Assembly (NCBI RefSeq): GCF_000485595.1
Contig: NW_014577076.1
Coordinates: 118,601-152,486, forward strand
DNA from: Priapulus caudatus
Lineage: Eukaryota > Priapulida > Priapulimorpha > Priapulimorphida > Priapulidae
Direction: 5' to 3'
Length of the DNA: 33,886 nucleotides
Position 1 is the first letter of the stretch. Every line of letters begins with the position of its first letter. Made by a program: the position numbers and the translations under genes. The notes beneath the pieces are model-generated. The model was not told the origin of the DNA. It ran no database searches and worked only from the letters and a program-made list of their open reading frames with translations. Positions 11,401-20,766 of this stretch are shown in pieces.

Positions 11401-14400
11401 AAATTACAAACAGCAACATTGCTTAAAAATCAATATTTCATTATTAAATAACATGAAATAATATTAAATATTGATATTAATGATTACTAATTAATATTTA
11501 AACAAATAAAACCAAAACTAACTACAAACAATACGTGAGATTTGTGTGAGAATGCAACATGTGTGATAAAGATGGAAACTACATTAGATATTATAGTTCA
11601 GTTTGATAAAGTTGGGAAAATGTTAATAAATATACATATTATTATTTGCATATACCTTGTTACTGCAATATGAATAGTAGAAGATCACATAAGATGACTG
11701 CATAATCATGCCGGCAGCATTGACACTTATCATAGTCCAGTCATCTTTCATGATTCCATATTTTAACCATAGAATACAACTGTAACAAGCACAATGTAAG
11801 CAGAGTACATTTACATATATGTTACCACTAAACACAAAAACCTACTCAATCGATTTAAAATGGTCCTACCTATCAATACATAGAAATACATATCAACTTA
11901 AATCAATTTAATGTTAACTGGTAAAAATATGATTACAAAAGCAAATACACCTATATAATCTAAAGATTTAATATAGGAGATCAACTATGAAAATCTTCTG
12001 TAAGTTTGTTTCTATACCTGCTCGTAGCAGCAATGAAAGGGAATGCAGATGTGTCTAGTGTTCCACCGCGATCATAAATTTTTTTACATATCGGCCTGCA
12101 ATAAAATCAAAACATTATAATTATTGATGAATTATAATCATGGTTTGGAATGTATGATCAATATATAAAAGACAATGTGAACTACGCCCAAAATAAATGC
12201 AACTGGTAAGAAGTTGAACATTTCTGTTAGTTCCTAAGGAAATTTTAAAGGATCAATTCAACACTATTAACAATTGTATCACATTATAACTATGCCACAT
12301 ACAAAAATGTTTAGTTGAACATTACTATAAGTGTGACCTATACTCTCCAAGGAGCGAAATGGTTTTTAGCATAAGGACACCAGGTAATTAATTTTGTTTT
12401 ACCCACAAATCTCACTTAATTGGTTAATTAAATTATATCAACACAGCAGTGCTGCCATCTGCTATCAACTTACAAAATCAATTAGATGAAACATATCAGA
12501 AAGAGTAGAGTGAATTAAGGTAGATGAGCGGAGAAAAAAGGTAGAGAAGAAGAGAATCTGGATAAAGGAGGAAAAAGTGTATAATAAGTATAAGAGAGGG
12601 TGTAGAGGAGGGGGAAAAGAAGAAGGGGAGAATGTAAAGAAAGTAGAGCAAGAAGAGAAGAAGCGTGAATGAATGAAATAAAAGAATTAGAGGAAAGGAA
12701 AAAGCTAGAAGAAATAAAGAAGAGGAAGAAAATATATTAGCTATAGTCAGGGGTCGAAATTATATTTTTATTTTGGTATCCATTCGGGATACCAGGTATT
12801 GAAATCTGATATCCCCCCCCCCAAAGATCTGTTATCCCATTTTTGGGATAGTAATTTCAACAATGTTGGTATCCAAAATCTTGAAATAGTAGCATTATAT
12901 AGCAGCTAGTATCTCAATAATAGCATTTGAAAATAAGCATTGGCAAAACAGTCGCGTATCCTACCAGTACCATAGGCAGGCCCGTAGCCAGGGGGGGTTC
13001 GGGGTGTTCGAACGAACCCCCCCCGAGCCCCTCCCCCAAGCCAAAAATTTTTTTGTTGAAAATTTGCAATGAATTTCACCTCAGGCGCTCCATTTTAGTG
13101 TATAATTGCAAAAATCTCCATCGTTGGGCGAGGGTGAACAGTGAACACCCCCCTCCACACCCTCCCCCGCTCGGTCGCTTGGCTCCCTTGCCTGTCGCTT
13201 CGCGCCGAGCAGGGGCGTGTGTACAGGGGGGGTCCAGGAGTCCGGACCCCCCTTGCTCGCGCGGAAACGCATCTAGGGGGGTGCTAATTTAAAAAAATCG
13301 TTTCCCCCAGACCGCCCCTTCGCATCTCGGCGACACTAGTGGTTACGGTTTAGACCCCCCTGGTACAAATCCTGTACACGCCCCTGCCGAAGCAAATTTG
13401 CCACATTGAAAAAACGAACCCCCCCCCCAATAGAAAGTCTGGCGGCACGGTCCGGATTAGGCGAGCGATGTAATGATCGCCTGATATCATAATTGTAGTT
13501 CAACGCGCCGTTGAGCGTTGTTATAAGCCGGTATTTAATAACTACATCATTAAAGGTATATAGGTATTGCGAATAAAATTCACCCCATGTCATAAAATTG
13601 CCAAATGTTTACGCCAAATGTTGCTCGCGTTCATTTTACATACGCCTCCACACTACACTGCAGACGTATTGTCTAGACGCATTGTCTGGTTCGCTCGGTA
13701 CAATGTATACACATCACATTTATGTTTATCAACATCGGCCACGCTTGCGCTTGCAAATATGCTATGCCTGCTGTGTATAACGCTACTCTGGGCATAGTTA
13801 AAGGGTGCGCACTCGCGCTCTGCGCGCACTCGCTCAGATGCGCTGCCGTATAAAGTTGATAACTCAACAACCACTACCCCGATTTTGACGATTTTTTTTA
13901 CTATCCTGGCAAGATACCAAGCATTGAAATCTGGTATCCAACACAAGAATCTGGTATCCCGCGGATATCGGGATACCGCTAATTTCGACCCCTGATAGTA
14001 GAGGAGAATTTGGAACAGGTATGGTAAAGTAGGGCAAGCTGTGGAGGAGGTAGCATTGTGGGACGTTCAGAGGTATAGAAGAAGGATAGCAGTAAAAGGA
14101 GTGAGGAGGTAGCGGATGAAAGAAGGCAGAACATGTAGAGCAAGTGAAGGGTACAACGACTACTCAAAACTATCTATGATCATTGATTCTCACGTGACAA
14201 TTGGCACATGTGTAAAATTGGGTAGCAATATAAATATATCAAAAAGAAACGTCCCTTTGCCCCTGCTAGTGCTACAGGGCTATAGGCCTACTATAACCTA
14301 TGATGAGAATCTGAGAAGAATGTTTACAGCGTAGCCAGCAATGCTGTATTTTGTGGCCACTGGCACAATAAAAATTCACTCTAGCCAACAATATAAACTT

Positions 14401-17400
14401 TTATTGTTTACCCGGCCATGCAGCTAGCAATTTACATTTAAACCACCATAACATGACGAAATTGGCTCCTTTATTGAATGCAGATGTTTGCATGATGAAA
14501 TCACAAAGCCATATTTGAATTGAAATGATTCAGCTGCGCTGGTGAGTAGGCAGCCTGAATTTTCAAGGGAGGGGTGGATGGTCTTCCCCTGTCACCACAT
14601 GGATTGGTGTTGAGCTATATAGACTAGTACCTGTAACAGTGCTCGAAATAAGCGTTGTCCGGTTGTCCGAGACAACCAGAATTTGCGCCGGACAACCTAA
14701 CCAATCTGAGACATTGTCCGGTGGACAACAAATTCAGTGAACAAAGAAACCCTATTCCTAACCCTAACACTAACTCTAAACCAAAGATCGTAGAGTGCCG
14801 TAGGCACAAGATAAACCACTCTCCAATCATAGCGTAGTAGGTCATGGGTCGCCACAACCGCCATTTTAGGAAGCAAGTTCACACAAAGTTCCCGGATGCT
14901 GCTGTATCTGCTACTGTGCAACTGTCTGCTGTGTGCTGTCAGCTCAGCTTACTGTTCTGCTGTAAATTGCTCGAATTGTCAGTGTAAGCCCGACCTGTCT
15001 TTCTTCAGGTTCCCCAAGAATACGGAAAGGTGAGAAAACATTCTTTTTTGTCGAAATCCATCGTGAAAGAGTTGTGCAATCTTTGTTGATACATGTAGTA
15101 CCAGTGGCAGTGTTGTTTGTGCACAGGTCGTACGTGCGGTGTACTTCACTACTTGTGTGTTGCAGATGAGCATTTAAACGGCATTTACAGCAAGTTATCG
15201 ACAATAATAGGCGAAATAGAGTAGAGAAACATTAATACTTTGATAGTAGATACATTTAGTGTTTAATTACCATTATTTGTTTGAGACGGTCCAATGAAGT
15301 GCCTGTGCACTGTACCACTGTCTGACACTACACCACTGCACTGTGTACATATACTACATAGTAACATCCGATTATGAATCATTGTTAGATTTTTGTACAC
15401 TTGAATGAGAGATTTGATACAGCTCATTGAGCCATAAAAAATATTATCTATTACATTATATTATAATATATATATATATATATTAACCATGGTTATCCAT
15501 ATTATTTCTATGTATCAAACAGACGCGGAGCGGGTTTTGCTTCCTAAAATGGCGGACGTGGCGCTCCATTGCTTACTAACACGTCATTGCACGTGATTTC
15601 GCATGAGTGGTTTATCTTGTGCACTCTACGATCTTTGCTCTAAACCGACTCGGCTATCTTATATATGCGTGGTACCAATTAATCTATGGTGTATAACCTT
15701 TTGCTTTCAATATTTTGCATCTGAACTGACAATCAATCCCAACAACTGGTATAGGCTAGCTGGCACAATAATGTTCAGTTTCATACTTCAAATCCCAGTG
15801 TTTTCTAGCTCATCAGAAATCTTAATCGTGAATTAAATCGTGAATAATATAAAAATATGGGACAGCTGCTCATTTCCAACACTGGTATATGTCAGGTTTT
15901 CTGATTTATGAGAGGTGAACTCGATTTGGAACCAGCAAGTTTCCAAACATTTTCTGGGGGAGGACCCATCACCCCCCACCTGTTCTTTCACCCCCCCGCC
16001 CCTGCTTGGATCTAGACCCAGCCAATTGAACAACTTACACATATCTTGGGAGGCAGAGAACACATGAATCAACAAATTGGCGCCACAAAACAAAATTGCA
16101 GAGAGCTGAGAGGTAGAGGGAAGCCGAGGGTGTGGAGAGGGAGGCGAAGGAGCCAGTTAAATATTAAAGTCATCCACTAATTTGCGCAGTTCGCCTGTTT
16201 TTGGCCCTTGTTAAAAATCCTCGGCCTACGCCCTGTTTTTTTGGCTGCTTTTCTGATCAATATTATTATGTGATTGAAAATAGGAGATTTGGAGATATTT
16301 TTTGGGACAACCAGAAATGTGCGGACAACCGATTTGGATGCTGGGGTTGTCCCGCAGGACAACCACATTCTTTTTTCTTATTTGTCGAGCCACTGCTGTA
16401 AGGAGAAGGTAAAGTTCAAACTGCTTACTAGTGATCACATTATGAGTGACAACACAACAAGATATACAACAATAATTACAGTAATATATTTGTAAAGTAG
16501 CTTGCAAGCAATAATCGATTTAATTTCTGCCCACCCAATGTTCAATGAGTTTTGGCTACTTTGCGATCGGTTATGTGTTACTCGTGACATAAGGGGTGTT
16601 ATACCACATTTGTGTTCAATTCCATAAAGTGGGCCAATTTGTATGTTATGGTGATTTAAATGAGAATTTTCTAGCTGGTCGGCTACAAATAACGTTGCCG
16701 GCTAGGCGCTGATTTTATATTTTTGGGTGCGTGGATTACGGTCTACAAGTCTACAGAGTACAGCCCAGGCGTACTCGCTGCTACAGCGCTAGCTACAGGC
16801 GGCGATTTCGTAGCTCTAGTACTATAGCCGGCGGATAGCTGCTGGCAGCCGCGCCCCAAGGATAGAGAACATGGGTCCCAATAAAACTCAATGTGCCTAA
16901 CCCTATCCTAAATCCTAACCCTAACAATAACCCTAACCATAAGCCCCTAACTCTTTATAGTGATATATATTATAATCTTATATTGATGTAAATGACATTG
17001 CGTTTCTATTAGGAGCCCGTGTTTCTCTATCCTTAACCCCGCAGGCCTGCGGCAGCATATCCGCGGGCTATAGTACATAGAGTAAAGGCAGCGATGGCCC
17101 CCGGACAACTCTGTAAACATTCTTAAATTTTTCGGAAGTTGTAGTAGAGGCCATCTAGATGGCAATAATGTACTCCAATACGCCAAGAATAGCGTTACAA
17201 ACACGTCTCTATGGTTTTCTGCTGTGAGGAAATTCAGGCGCGAAGCCCCAGTTGAATGACTCAGGGGCGGTTGCTGGTGCGTTTTAAGAGACTAGAAACT
17301 TCCAAACTGGGTTTCAATTCTCAACAACGTGGGCAACCTTTCTCCGCCTATCTTTGAACTTACTATGTATCACAATACTCTGTATATACAACTACATATA

Positions 17401-18139
17401 ACCTGCTTACCAAAAATCGAAGCCTGACCGAGCGGCGGATATTATCTCGAGCGCATTTCCTGTTGACTGTTGACGTACGCATTCCCAATGGCCATGCGCA
17501 TAGCGATCGGCAAACGCGAGCGCCCTCCATATTGGTCATGTGAATCCGCTCCTTCAAACGAAGTCGTCACAGGTCAACAGAAATGACGCCTCAGTATATA
17601 ATCGCCGCTCGTCACTTCGAATTTTTGTAACAGGTTATATTAGTTTAATACAGAGTAATGTGATACATAGCAAGTTCCAAGATAGCGGAGAAAGGTTCGT
17701 GTTGAGAATAAACCCAGTTTGGAAGTTCTAGTCTCCGAAAACGCACCAGCAAACCGCCCCGAGTGATTCACTCAGGGGTTCCCTGAATTTCCTCCACAGA
17801 AAACCATAGCGACGCGTTGTAACCCTATCCTGGGTTTGGGTTATATTATTGTATCTATAGAGCCATTTGCTTTAGTGGGAGTGAAGGGGCCACACTGGCG
17901 GTAGAGCTACTGAGTACTGTGTTCCTGGCTTTGGCTTTTTTTTAATGAAAAAACGGAATACGTAACGGTACGTGGGCCTAACCGGCTACGAAATATGACA
18001 ACATCGTGAAGTTGAACATTGGCATTGCTGCGTGCATGCAACTTTTTAATTGTACTTACAACCCTGTCAGAGCCAACGAAAGCGTCGTTACTGTAGCAAG
18101 CAGTGAAACTATGTCTATCAAACTGATATCCATAATCAT
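8411..18139 (-). CDS. SLC50A1: SWEET sugar transporter (SLC50 family), complete, six exons
   Basis: Seven-helix membrane uniporter that moves sugars down their gradient. Exons on the minus strand: 18139-18060, 12095-12018, 11779-11656, 11190-11029, 10028-9909, 8542-8411; 696 nt, 231 residues, the usual SWEET length. All borders are GT/AG and all phases agree. Two MtN3 triple-helix repeats are visible, joined by linker helix 4. Hinge prolines are P28 (GLPICKK), P46 (SAFPFIA), P144 (ASPLEKM) and P163 (MSFPLSF). Pore asparagines are N73 (SVNAAG) and N191 (VPNCIG); tryptophans are W57 (LWLKYG) and W175/W176. The C-terminal tail after FIKYPSKR is short and polar. Start: ATG at 18139, with a second ATG two codons later. 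Intron 1 (about 6 kb) and intron 5 are swollen by transposons. A candidate ATTAAA lies at 8374-8369, just after the stop. The family call is firm. Confidence 0.97.
9379..9440 (+). repeat. Interstitial telomere-like array (TTAGGG variants)
   Basis: About ten units of TTAGGG mixed with GTCAGGG, TTAGAG and GATTAGG variants. It is enclosed by inverted repeats of the fold-back element. The long open frames across it, rich in LT or RV dipeptides, are artefacts of the repeat. Confidence 0.9.
9493..9590. repeat. Tandem duplication of ~50 bp within one fold-back arm
   Basis: The unit starting AAGTGACTAGTGCTGCCACG and ending in GCCCGG is present twice head to tail on the right side of the loop, but only once, inverted, on the left (9321-9376). 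Confidence 0.85.
10113..10357. mobile_element. Long hairpin (arms ~115 bp), retroelement-tail-like
   Basis: Two arms (about 10113-10232 and 10243-10357) are inverted copies around a loop of roughly ten bases. Each contains CCTCCTATCAGGAGG, itself palindromic. One frame of the right arm reads ALRKPPDRR, a stop, then NVSSTF. This resembles the C-terminal end often seen at the 3' end of some retroelement reverse-transcriptase reading frames; that is from memory and uncertain. It lies in SWEET intron 4. Confidence 0.8.
10718..11004. mobile_element. MITE, ~290 bp, TIR TTGTTTGSCCTCACCCGACC
   Basis: The terminal inverted repeats (10718-10737 and 10985-11004) match with one difference. The core is AT-rich and has no open frame. 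I found no clear target duplication. It sits in SWEET intron 4, with its inner end only 24 bases from the donor of exon 4. Confidence 0.75.
12530..12742. repeat. Purine-rich stretch interrupted by a transposon
   Basis: A G/A-rich stretch (GAGAAGAAG and GGAGG blocks) runs to 12742 and resumes at about 14000. The two parts were split by the hAT-like element at 12748-13994. Confidence 0.6.
12979..13453. mobile_element. Possible nested G/C-tract element (GGCCCGTAGCCAG end)
   Basis: The left end GGCCCGTAGCCAGGGGGGGT is a recognisable kind of MITE terminus. A degraded inverted match, CCAG changed to GCCAG with a G tract, occurs near 13425-13453. The right boundary and target duplication are not convincing. 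The element would contain the better-defined one at 13210-13386. Confidence 0.4.
13210..13386. mobile_element. Nested MITE, 177 bp, TIR CAGGGGCGTG
   Basis: CAGGGGCGTGTGTACAGGGG at the left is matched inversely by CCCCTGGTACAAATCCTGTACACGCCCCTG (given here by position, 13357-13386). Flanks are CCGAG (13205-13209) and CCGAA (13387-13391), a possible 5-bp duplication with one change. This is an insertion within an insertion. Confidence 0.65.
14782..15637 (+). mobile_element. P-like DNA element carrying a THAP exon, 8-bp target duplication
   Basis: The TIRs read CAAAGATCGTAGAGTGC and its complement. A second inverted pair, CCGCCATTTTAGGAAGCAA, lies inside (14858-14876 and 15537-15555). The 8-base sequence CTCTAAAC flanks both ends (14774-14781 and 15638-15645). 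The third hAT-like copy has the same site uninterrupted (about 32951-32970, CTCTAACCGACTCGG). An 8-bp duplication together with a THAP exon fits the P superfamily. The rest of a transposase is not visible, so this is likely a deleted derivative. Confidence 0.85.
14896..15029 (+). pseudogene. THAP zinc-finger N-terminal exon (P-element transposase remnant)
   Basis: The frame from ATG at 14896 encodes 44 residues plus two bases, ending at a GT donor (AAAG then GTGAGA). It contains YCSAVNCSN followed by LSFFRFPKNTE, the first half of a THAP domain: the first Cys pair and the conserved FxFPK. The C-terminal Cys and His of the zinc site would be in another exon, which I could not identify securely. 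The first 18 residues (MLLYLLLCN...) are unusual for a THAP protein and may be upstream non-coding sequence. Probably a relic; an active domesticated gene cannot be excluded. Confidence 0.7.
15990..17455. repeat. Duplicated segment, unit 1 (partner 19380-20741)
   Basis: This stretch aligns in direct orientation with 19380-20741. It includes the right part of the hAT-like element, its CTGTAA flank, a telomere-loop hairpin and the left arm of a fold-back element. Differences are dominated by single-base insertions in this copy. Confidence 0.85.
16812..17082. mobile_element. Hairpin element with telomere-like loop, copy 1
   Basis: The arms begin GCTCTAGTACTATAGCC and end with the inverse, CTATAGTACATAGAG. 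They also share GGATAGAGAACA and TGTTTCTCTATCC blocks. The loop has a CCCTAA-like run (16896-16950) followed by AT-rich sequence. It matches the cleaner copy at 20138-20396. Confidence 0.75.
17160..17858. mobile_element. Fold-back element, ~700 bp, arms ~280 bp
   Basis: Arms 17160-17480 and 17565-17858 are inverted copies. Shared blocks include CTATGGTTTTCTG with GAGGAAATTCAGG, GGTTTGCTGGTGCGTTTT and AAACTTCCAAACTGGGTTT. The core is about 85 bases. The left arm alone, ending at the N gap, is repeated at 20462-20741. There is no open frame of note. The element lies about 200 bases downstream of the donor of SWEET exon 1, inside intron 1. Confidence 0.8.
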
Positions 18140-18289
18140 CCACGCGCTTCGATTACTACTTCTACGTGAATGTTTACTACAACTAAAAAAATGCTAGTAT
18201 CTCCAGCTGTTTAGTGTTTGTATGTTTAGCGGTGTTGGCAACTGTTTCAAGTATCCACCGCCAGAGAGCAGACAGGCACTAGGTTTGTA

Positions 18290-18374
18290 GTAGACTGGTA
18301 CTCGCTCCCACCTCGATTACTCGATCAACTTCCCCATCGAGTAACTAAGCCGAGAGGTGTGACCGGGTACCAGT
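18290..18374. mobile_element. Short hairpin MITE upstream of the SWEET gene
   Basis: TAGACTGGTAC and its complement frame an 85-base hairpin. The inner arms are CCACCTCG with CGAGAGGTG and ACTCGAT with ATCGAGT. The 11-base CTAGGTTTGTA flanks both sides (18279-18289 and 18375-18385). It lies about 150 bases upstream of the SWEET start codon. Confidence 0.75.
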
Positions 18375-18385
18375 CTAGGTTTGTA

Positions 18386-18810
18386 AGCTTAATCGGGTGT
18401 TGCGTATACAATTTAAATACTATGATTTAAAATACGTTAGAAACTTGCACTTATCATAAGAAATAAACAAATGTACTATAATATTGTGTTGTTTTTAACT
18501 TAGAATGACAATAAAAATATTATATTTAAGCATACGGAAGCACTGTAACTGAGTACGTGTATACGCAATTACAGTACAATCAAAACAACAACACGTGTGT
18601 TACTGTTAAAACGTTGAAAAGCGGTTATAGAGTCGTAAGTGTTTATCCTTATAGTTATACCATATGCTTATACTTATAGTAGTGTCTAATAATGGGAAAG
18701 TTAACGAAACGGAAGGACAAGAAGAAACCAAAACGAGGACACAAAAAAGGTTTTGATAATTATAAAATGCTAAGTAAATGTCGCAGTACGTGACGATTGT
18801 CGTTTCTATA
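18386..18810. other. AT-rich intergenic stretch, nothing recognised
   Basis: AT-rich sequence upstream of the SWEET gene, before the CTA repeat. I see no convincing exon, repeat end or RNA gene. Part of the SWEET promoter may lie between 18140 and here, but no clear element can be named. Confidence 0.4.
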
Positions 18811-18985
18811 GCTCTAGTACTACTACTACTACTACTAGTACTATACTGTACTACTACTATTACTACTACTAGTACTACTACTAGTACTAGTACTACTAGT
18901 ACTACTACTACTAGTACTACTACTACTACTACTATTACTACTACTAGTACTACTACTAGTACTAGTACTAGTAGTAGTAGTACTA
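18811..18985. repeat. (CTA)n microsatellite with CTAGTA interruptions
   Basis: ACTACTACT runs alternate with ACTAGTACT, which is self-complementary, so the tract can fold. Translations rich in V/L or T/S are artefacts. It is flanked by the same GCTCTAGTAC / GTACTAGAGC stem ends as the neighbouring hairpin modules. Confidence 0.9.
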
Positions 18986-19200
18986 TAACCCGCGTACAGT
19001 TGCCACCAGCAGCCAGCGGCAACTGTACGCAGGCTATAGTACTAGAGCTAGTGTCACTATAGCTCTAGTAGTAGTAACTATATATAGCCCGCGTACGGTT
19101 GCCGCTGCGTTCCGTATGCGGGCTATAGTTACTAGAGCTAGTGTCACTATAGCTCTAGAACTATAGCCCTCCGCTCCGCCGCAGGGCTATAGAACATACT
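18811..19200. repeat. Chain of three hairpin modules with shared stem CTCTAGNACTATAGCC
   Basis: Modules: 18811-19050, with the CTA tract and the stem CGTACAGTTGCC/GGCAACTGTACG; 19062-19139, with stem TATAGCCCGC/GCGGGCTATA; and 19152-19200, with stem CTATAGCCCT/AGGGCTATAG. They are joined by an imperfect palindrome, CTAGAGCTA-GTGTCAC-TATAGCTCTAG, at 19042-19068 and 19132-19158. The same units recur at 20138, 20790-20910, 21800-21871 and 23328-23409. Confidence 0.8.
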
Positions 19201-19226
19201 ATGGCAATTTCCAGGGAGTAAGCAAA

Positions 19227-19361
19227 GACAATGTATTTCCAAGTGGAGGGGTGGGCAGGTTGCATGAGGTTGCAAACCGCGCTAGCGCTGCGCAACGAAA
19301 AATGGCGGTTTGCAACCCCGTGCAACCTGCCCACCCCTCCACTTGGAAATACATTGTGCCC
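19227..19361. mobile_element. Hairpin element with CCAAGTGGAGGGGTGGGCAG arms
   Basis: A near-perfect inverted repeat: ACAATGTATTTCCAAGTGG to GGTTTGCAA and back. The loop reads GCTAGCGCTGCGCAACGAAA. The same arms form the inner part of the larger fold-back at 20842-21871. Confidence 0.8.
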
Positions 19362-19369
19362 GCTCACAA

Positions 19370-19759
19370 GCGCCGTCCCCCCTCCTTGGAATCCTAGACC
19401 CGCCATTGAACAATTACATATCTTGGGAGCAGAGAACAATGAACAAAAATGGCGCCCAAAACAAAGATTGCAGAGCTGAGAGGTAGAGGAGCCGTAGGGT
19501 GTGGAGAGGGAGGCGAAGGAGCCAGTTAAATATTAAGTCATCCACTATTTTGCGCAGTTCGCTGTTTTTGGCCCCCCTTGTTAAAAAATCCTGGCTACGC
19601 CACTGTTTTTTGGGTGTTTTCTGATCATATTATTATGTGATTGAAAATAGGAGATTTGGAGATATTTTTTGGGACAACCAGAAATTGTTGCGGACAACCC
19701 GATTTGATGCTGGGGTTGTCCGCAGGACAACCACATTTTTTTTCTTATTTCGAGCACTG
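19370..19759. mobile_element. hAT-like element copy 2, 5'-truncated
   Basis: The right part of the family ends CTTATTTCGAGCACTG and is followed by CTGTAA, the same flank as copy 1. It therefore belongs to a duplication of the copy 1 locus rather than a separate insertion. The left end is replaced by the hairpin element at 19227-19361. It includes the GGTTGTCC/GGACAACC subterminal repeats. Confidence 0.8.
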
Positions 19760-20137
19760 CTGTAAGGAGAAGGTAAGTCAACTGCTTATAGTGATCACAT
19801 TATGAGTGAAACACAACAAGATATACACAATAATTACAGTAATATATTTGTAAAGTAGTTGAACACAATAATCGATTTAATTTTGCCACCCAATGTCAAT
19901 GAGTTTTGGTATTGCGATCGTTTGTGTTAACTACATAAGGGGTGTTAATACCACATTTGTGTTAATTCCATAAGTGGGCCAATTTGGTAATGTTATGGTG
20001 ATTTAAATGAGAATTTCTAGCTGGTCGGCCTACAAGTTAACGTTGCCGGCTAGGGTGATTTTTTATTTGTGCTACGGTCTACAGTCTACAGAGTACAGCC
20101 CAGGCTACTCGCCTACAGCCTAGTACAGGGCAGCGTA

Positions 20138-20396
20138 GCTCTAGTACTATAGCCCGCGGATAGCTGCTGCAGCCGGCCCAAGGATAGAGAACATGGGTCC
20201 CAATAAAACCAATGTGCCTAACCCTATCCCTAATCCTAACCCTAACAATAACCCTAACCATAACCCTAACCTATTATATTGATATAATATTATATTTATA
20301 TTGATGTAAATGACATTGGTTTTATTAGGACCCCTGTTCTCTATCCTTGAACCCCGCAGCCTGCGGCAGCTATCCGCGGGCTATAGTACTAGAGCT
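20138..20396. mobile_element. Hairpin element with telomere-like loop, copy 2
   Basis: GCTCTAGTACTATAGCCCGC at the left is answered by GCGGGCTATAGTACTAGAGC at the right. The arms extend through GGATAGAGAACA(G) and TCCCAATAAAACCAATGT. The loop has about nine CCCTAA-like units (20216-20270) and an AT-rich segment. There is no coding potential. Confidence 0.85.
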
Positions 20397-20461
20397 AAAG
20401 GCAGCGATGCCGGACAACCTGTAAACATTCTTAAATTTTCGGCATAGGTTGTAGTAGAGCC

Positions 20462-20741
20462 ATTAGATACAATAATGTAACCCAAACCCAGGATGAGGGT
20501 TACAACACGTCTCTATGGTTTTCTGTGGAGGAAATTCAGGGAACTCCTGAGTGAATGACTCAGGGCGGTTTGCTGGTGCGTTTTCAGAGACTAGAAACTT
20601 CCAAACTGGGTTTATTCTCAACACGAACCTTTCTCCGCTATCTTGGAACTTACTATGTATCACAATACTCTGTATTAAACTAATATAACCTGTTACAAAA
20701 ATTCGAAGTGACGAGCGGCGGATATTTCGAGTGCCATTTCT
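20462..20741. mobile_element. Left arm of fold-back element, cut by assembly gap
   Basis: Matches the left arm of the element at 17160-17858 and, inverted, its right arm. It ends at the N run, so the remainder is missing from the assembly rather than shown to be deleted. Confidence 0.8.
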
Positions 20742-20766
20742 NNNNNNNNNNNNNNNNNNNNNNNNN
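20742..20766. other. Assembly gap (25 N)
   Basis: A run of exactly 25 unknown bases between two repeat-rich segments. The true distance is unknown. Confidence 0.99.

Larger units (their letters stand above)
12748..13994. mobile_element. hAT-like nonautonomous element, 1247 bp, 5-bp target duplication
   Basis: The ends read CAGGGGTCGAAATTA and its inverted copy. The subterminal region has GGTATCC/GGATACC motifs near both ends. The direct repeat ATAGT flanks it (12743-12747 and 13995-13999), and the purine-rich target continues on each side, so the boundaries are clear. TIRs of the form CAGGGGTCGAAAT are typical of hAT elements, which usually make 8-bp duplications; 5 bp is unusual. No transposase frame remains. 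Smaller elements are nested within it. It is in SWEET intron 1. Confidence 0.85.
14637..16395. mobile_element. hAT-like element copy 1, with 6-bp target duplication and a nested P-like element
   Basis: The terminal inverted repeats begin CAGTGCTCGAAATAAG, though the right end has extra bases. The flanks are CTGTAA on both sides (14631-14636 and 16396-16401). Subterminal regions contain repeated TTGTCC/GGACAA motifs, probable transposase-binding repeats. The P-like element at 14782-15637 is inserted in it. The body is non-coding and includes a degenerate telomere-like run at 14745-14775. Copies 2 (19370-19759) and 3 (32726-33771) are related. It lies in SWEET intron 1. Confidence 0.85.
19380..20741. 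repeat. Duplicated segment, unit 2 (partner 15990-17455)
   Basis: Aligns in direct orientation with 15990-17455 and stops at the N gap. This copy appears cleaner: its inverted repeats pair better and its telomere-like units are more regular. Confidence 0.85.

Noticed and set aside
12927-13292. 121-aa frame rich in Pro/Ser
   Set aside because: Crosses the boundary of nested elements with C/G tracts; no support as a gene.
18606-19062. Open frames rich in Val/Leu or Thr/Ser across the CTA repeat
   Set aside because: Direct translation of a trinucleotide microsatellite; no start context or neighbouring exon.
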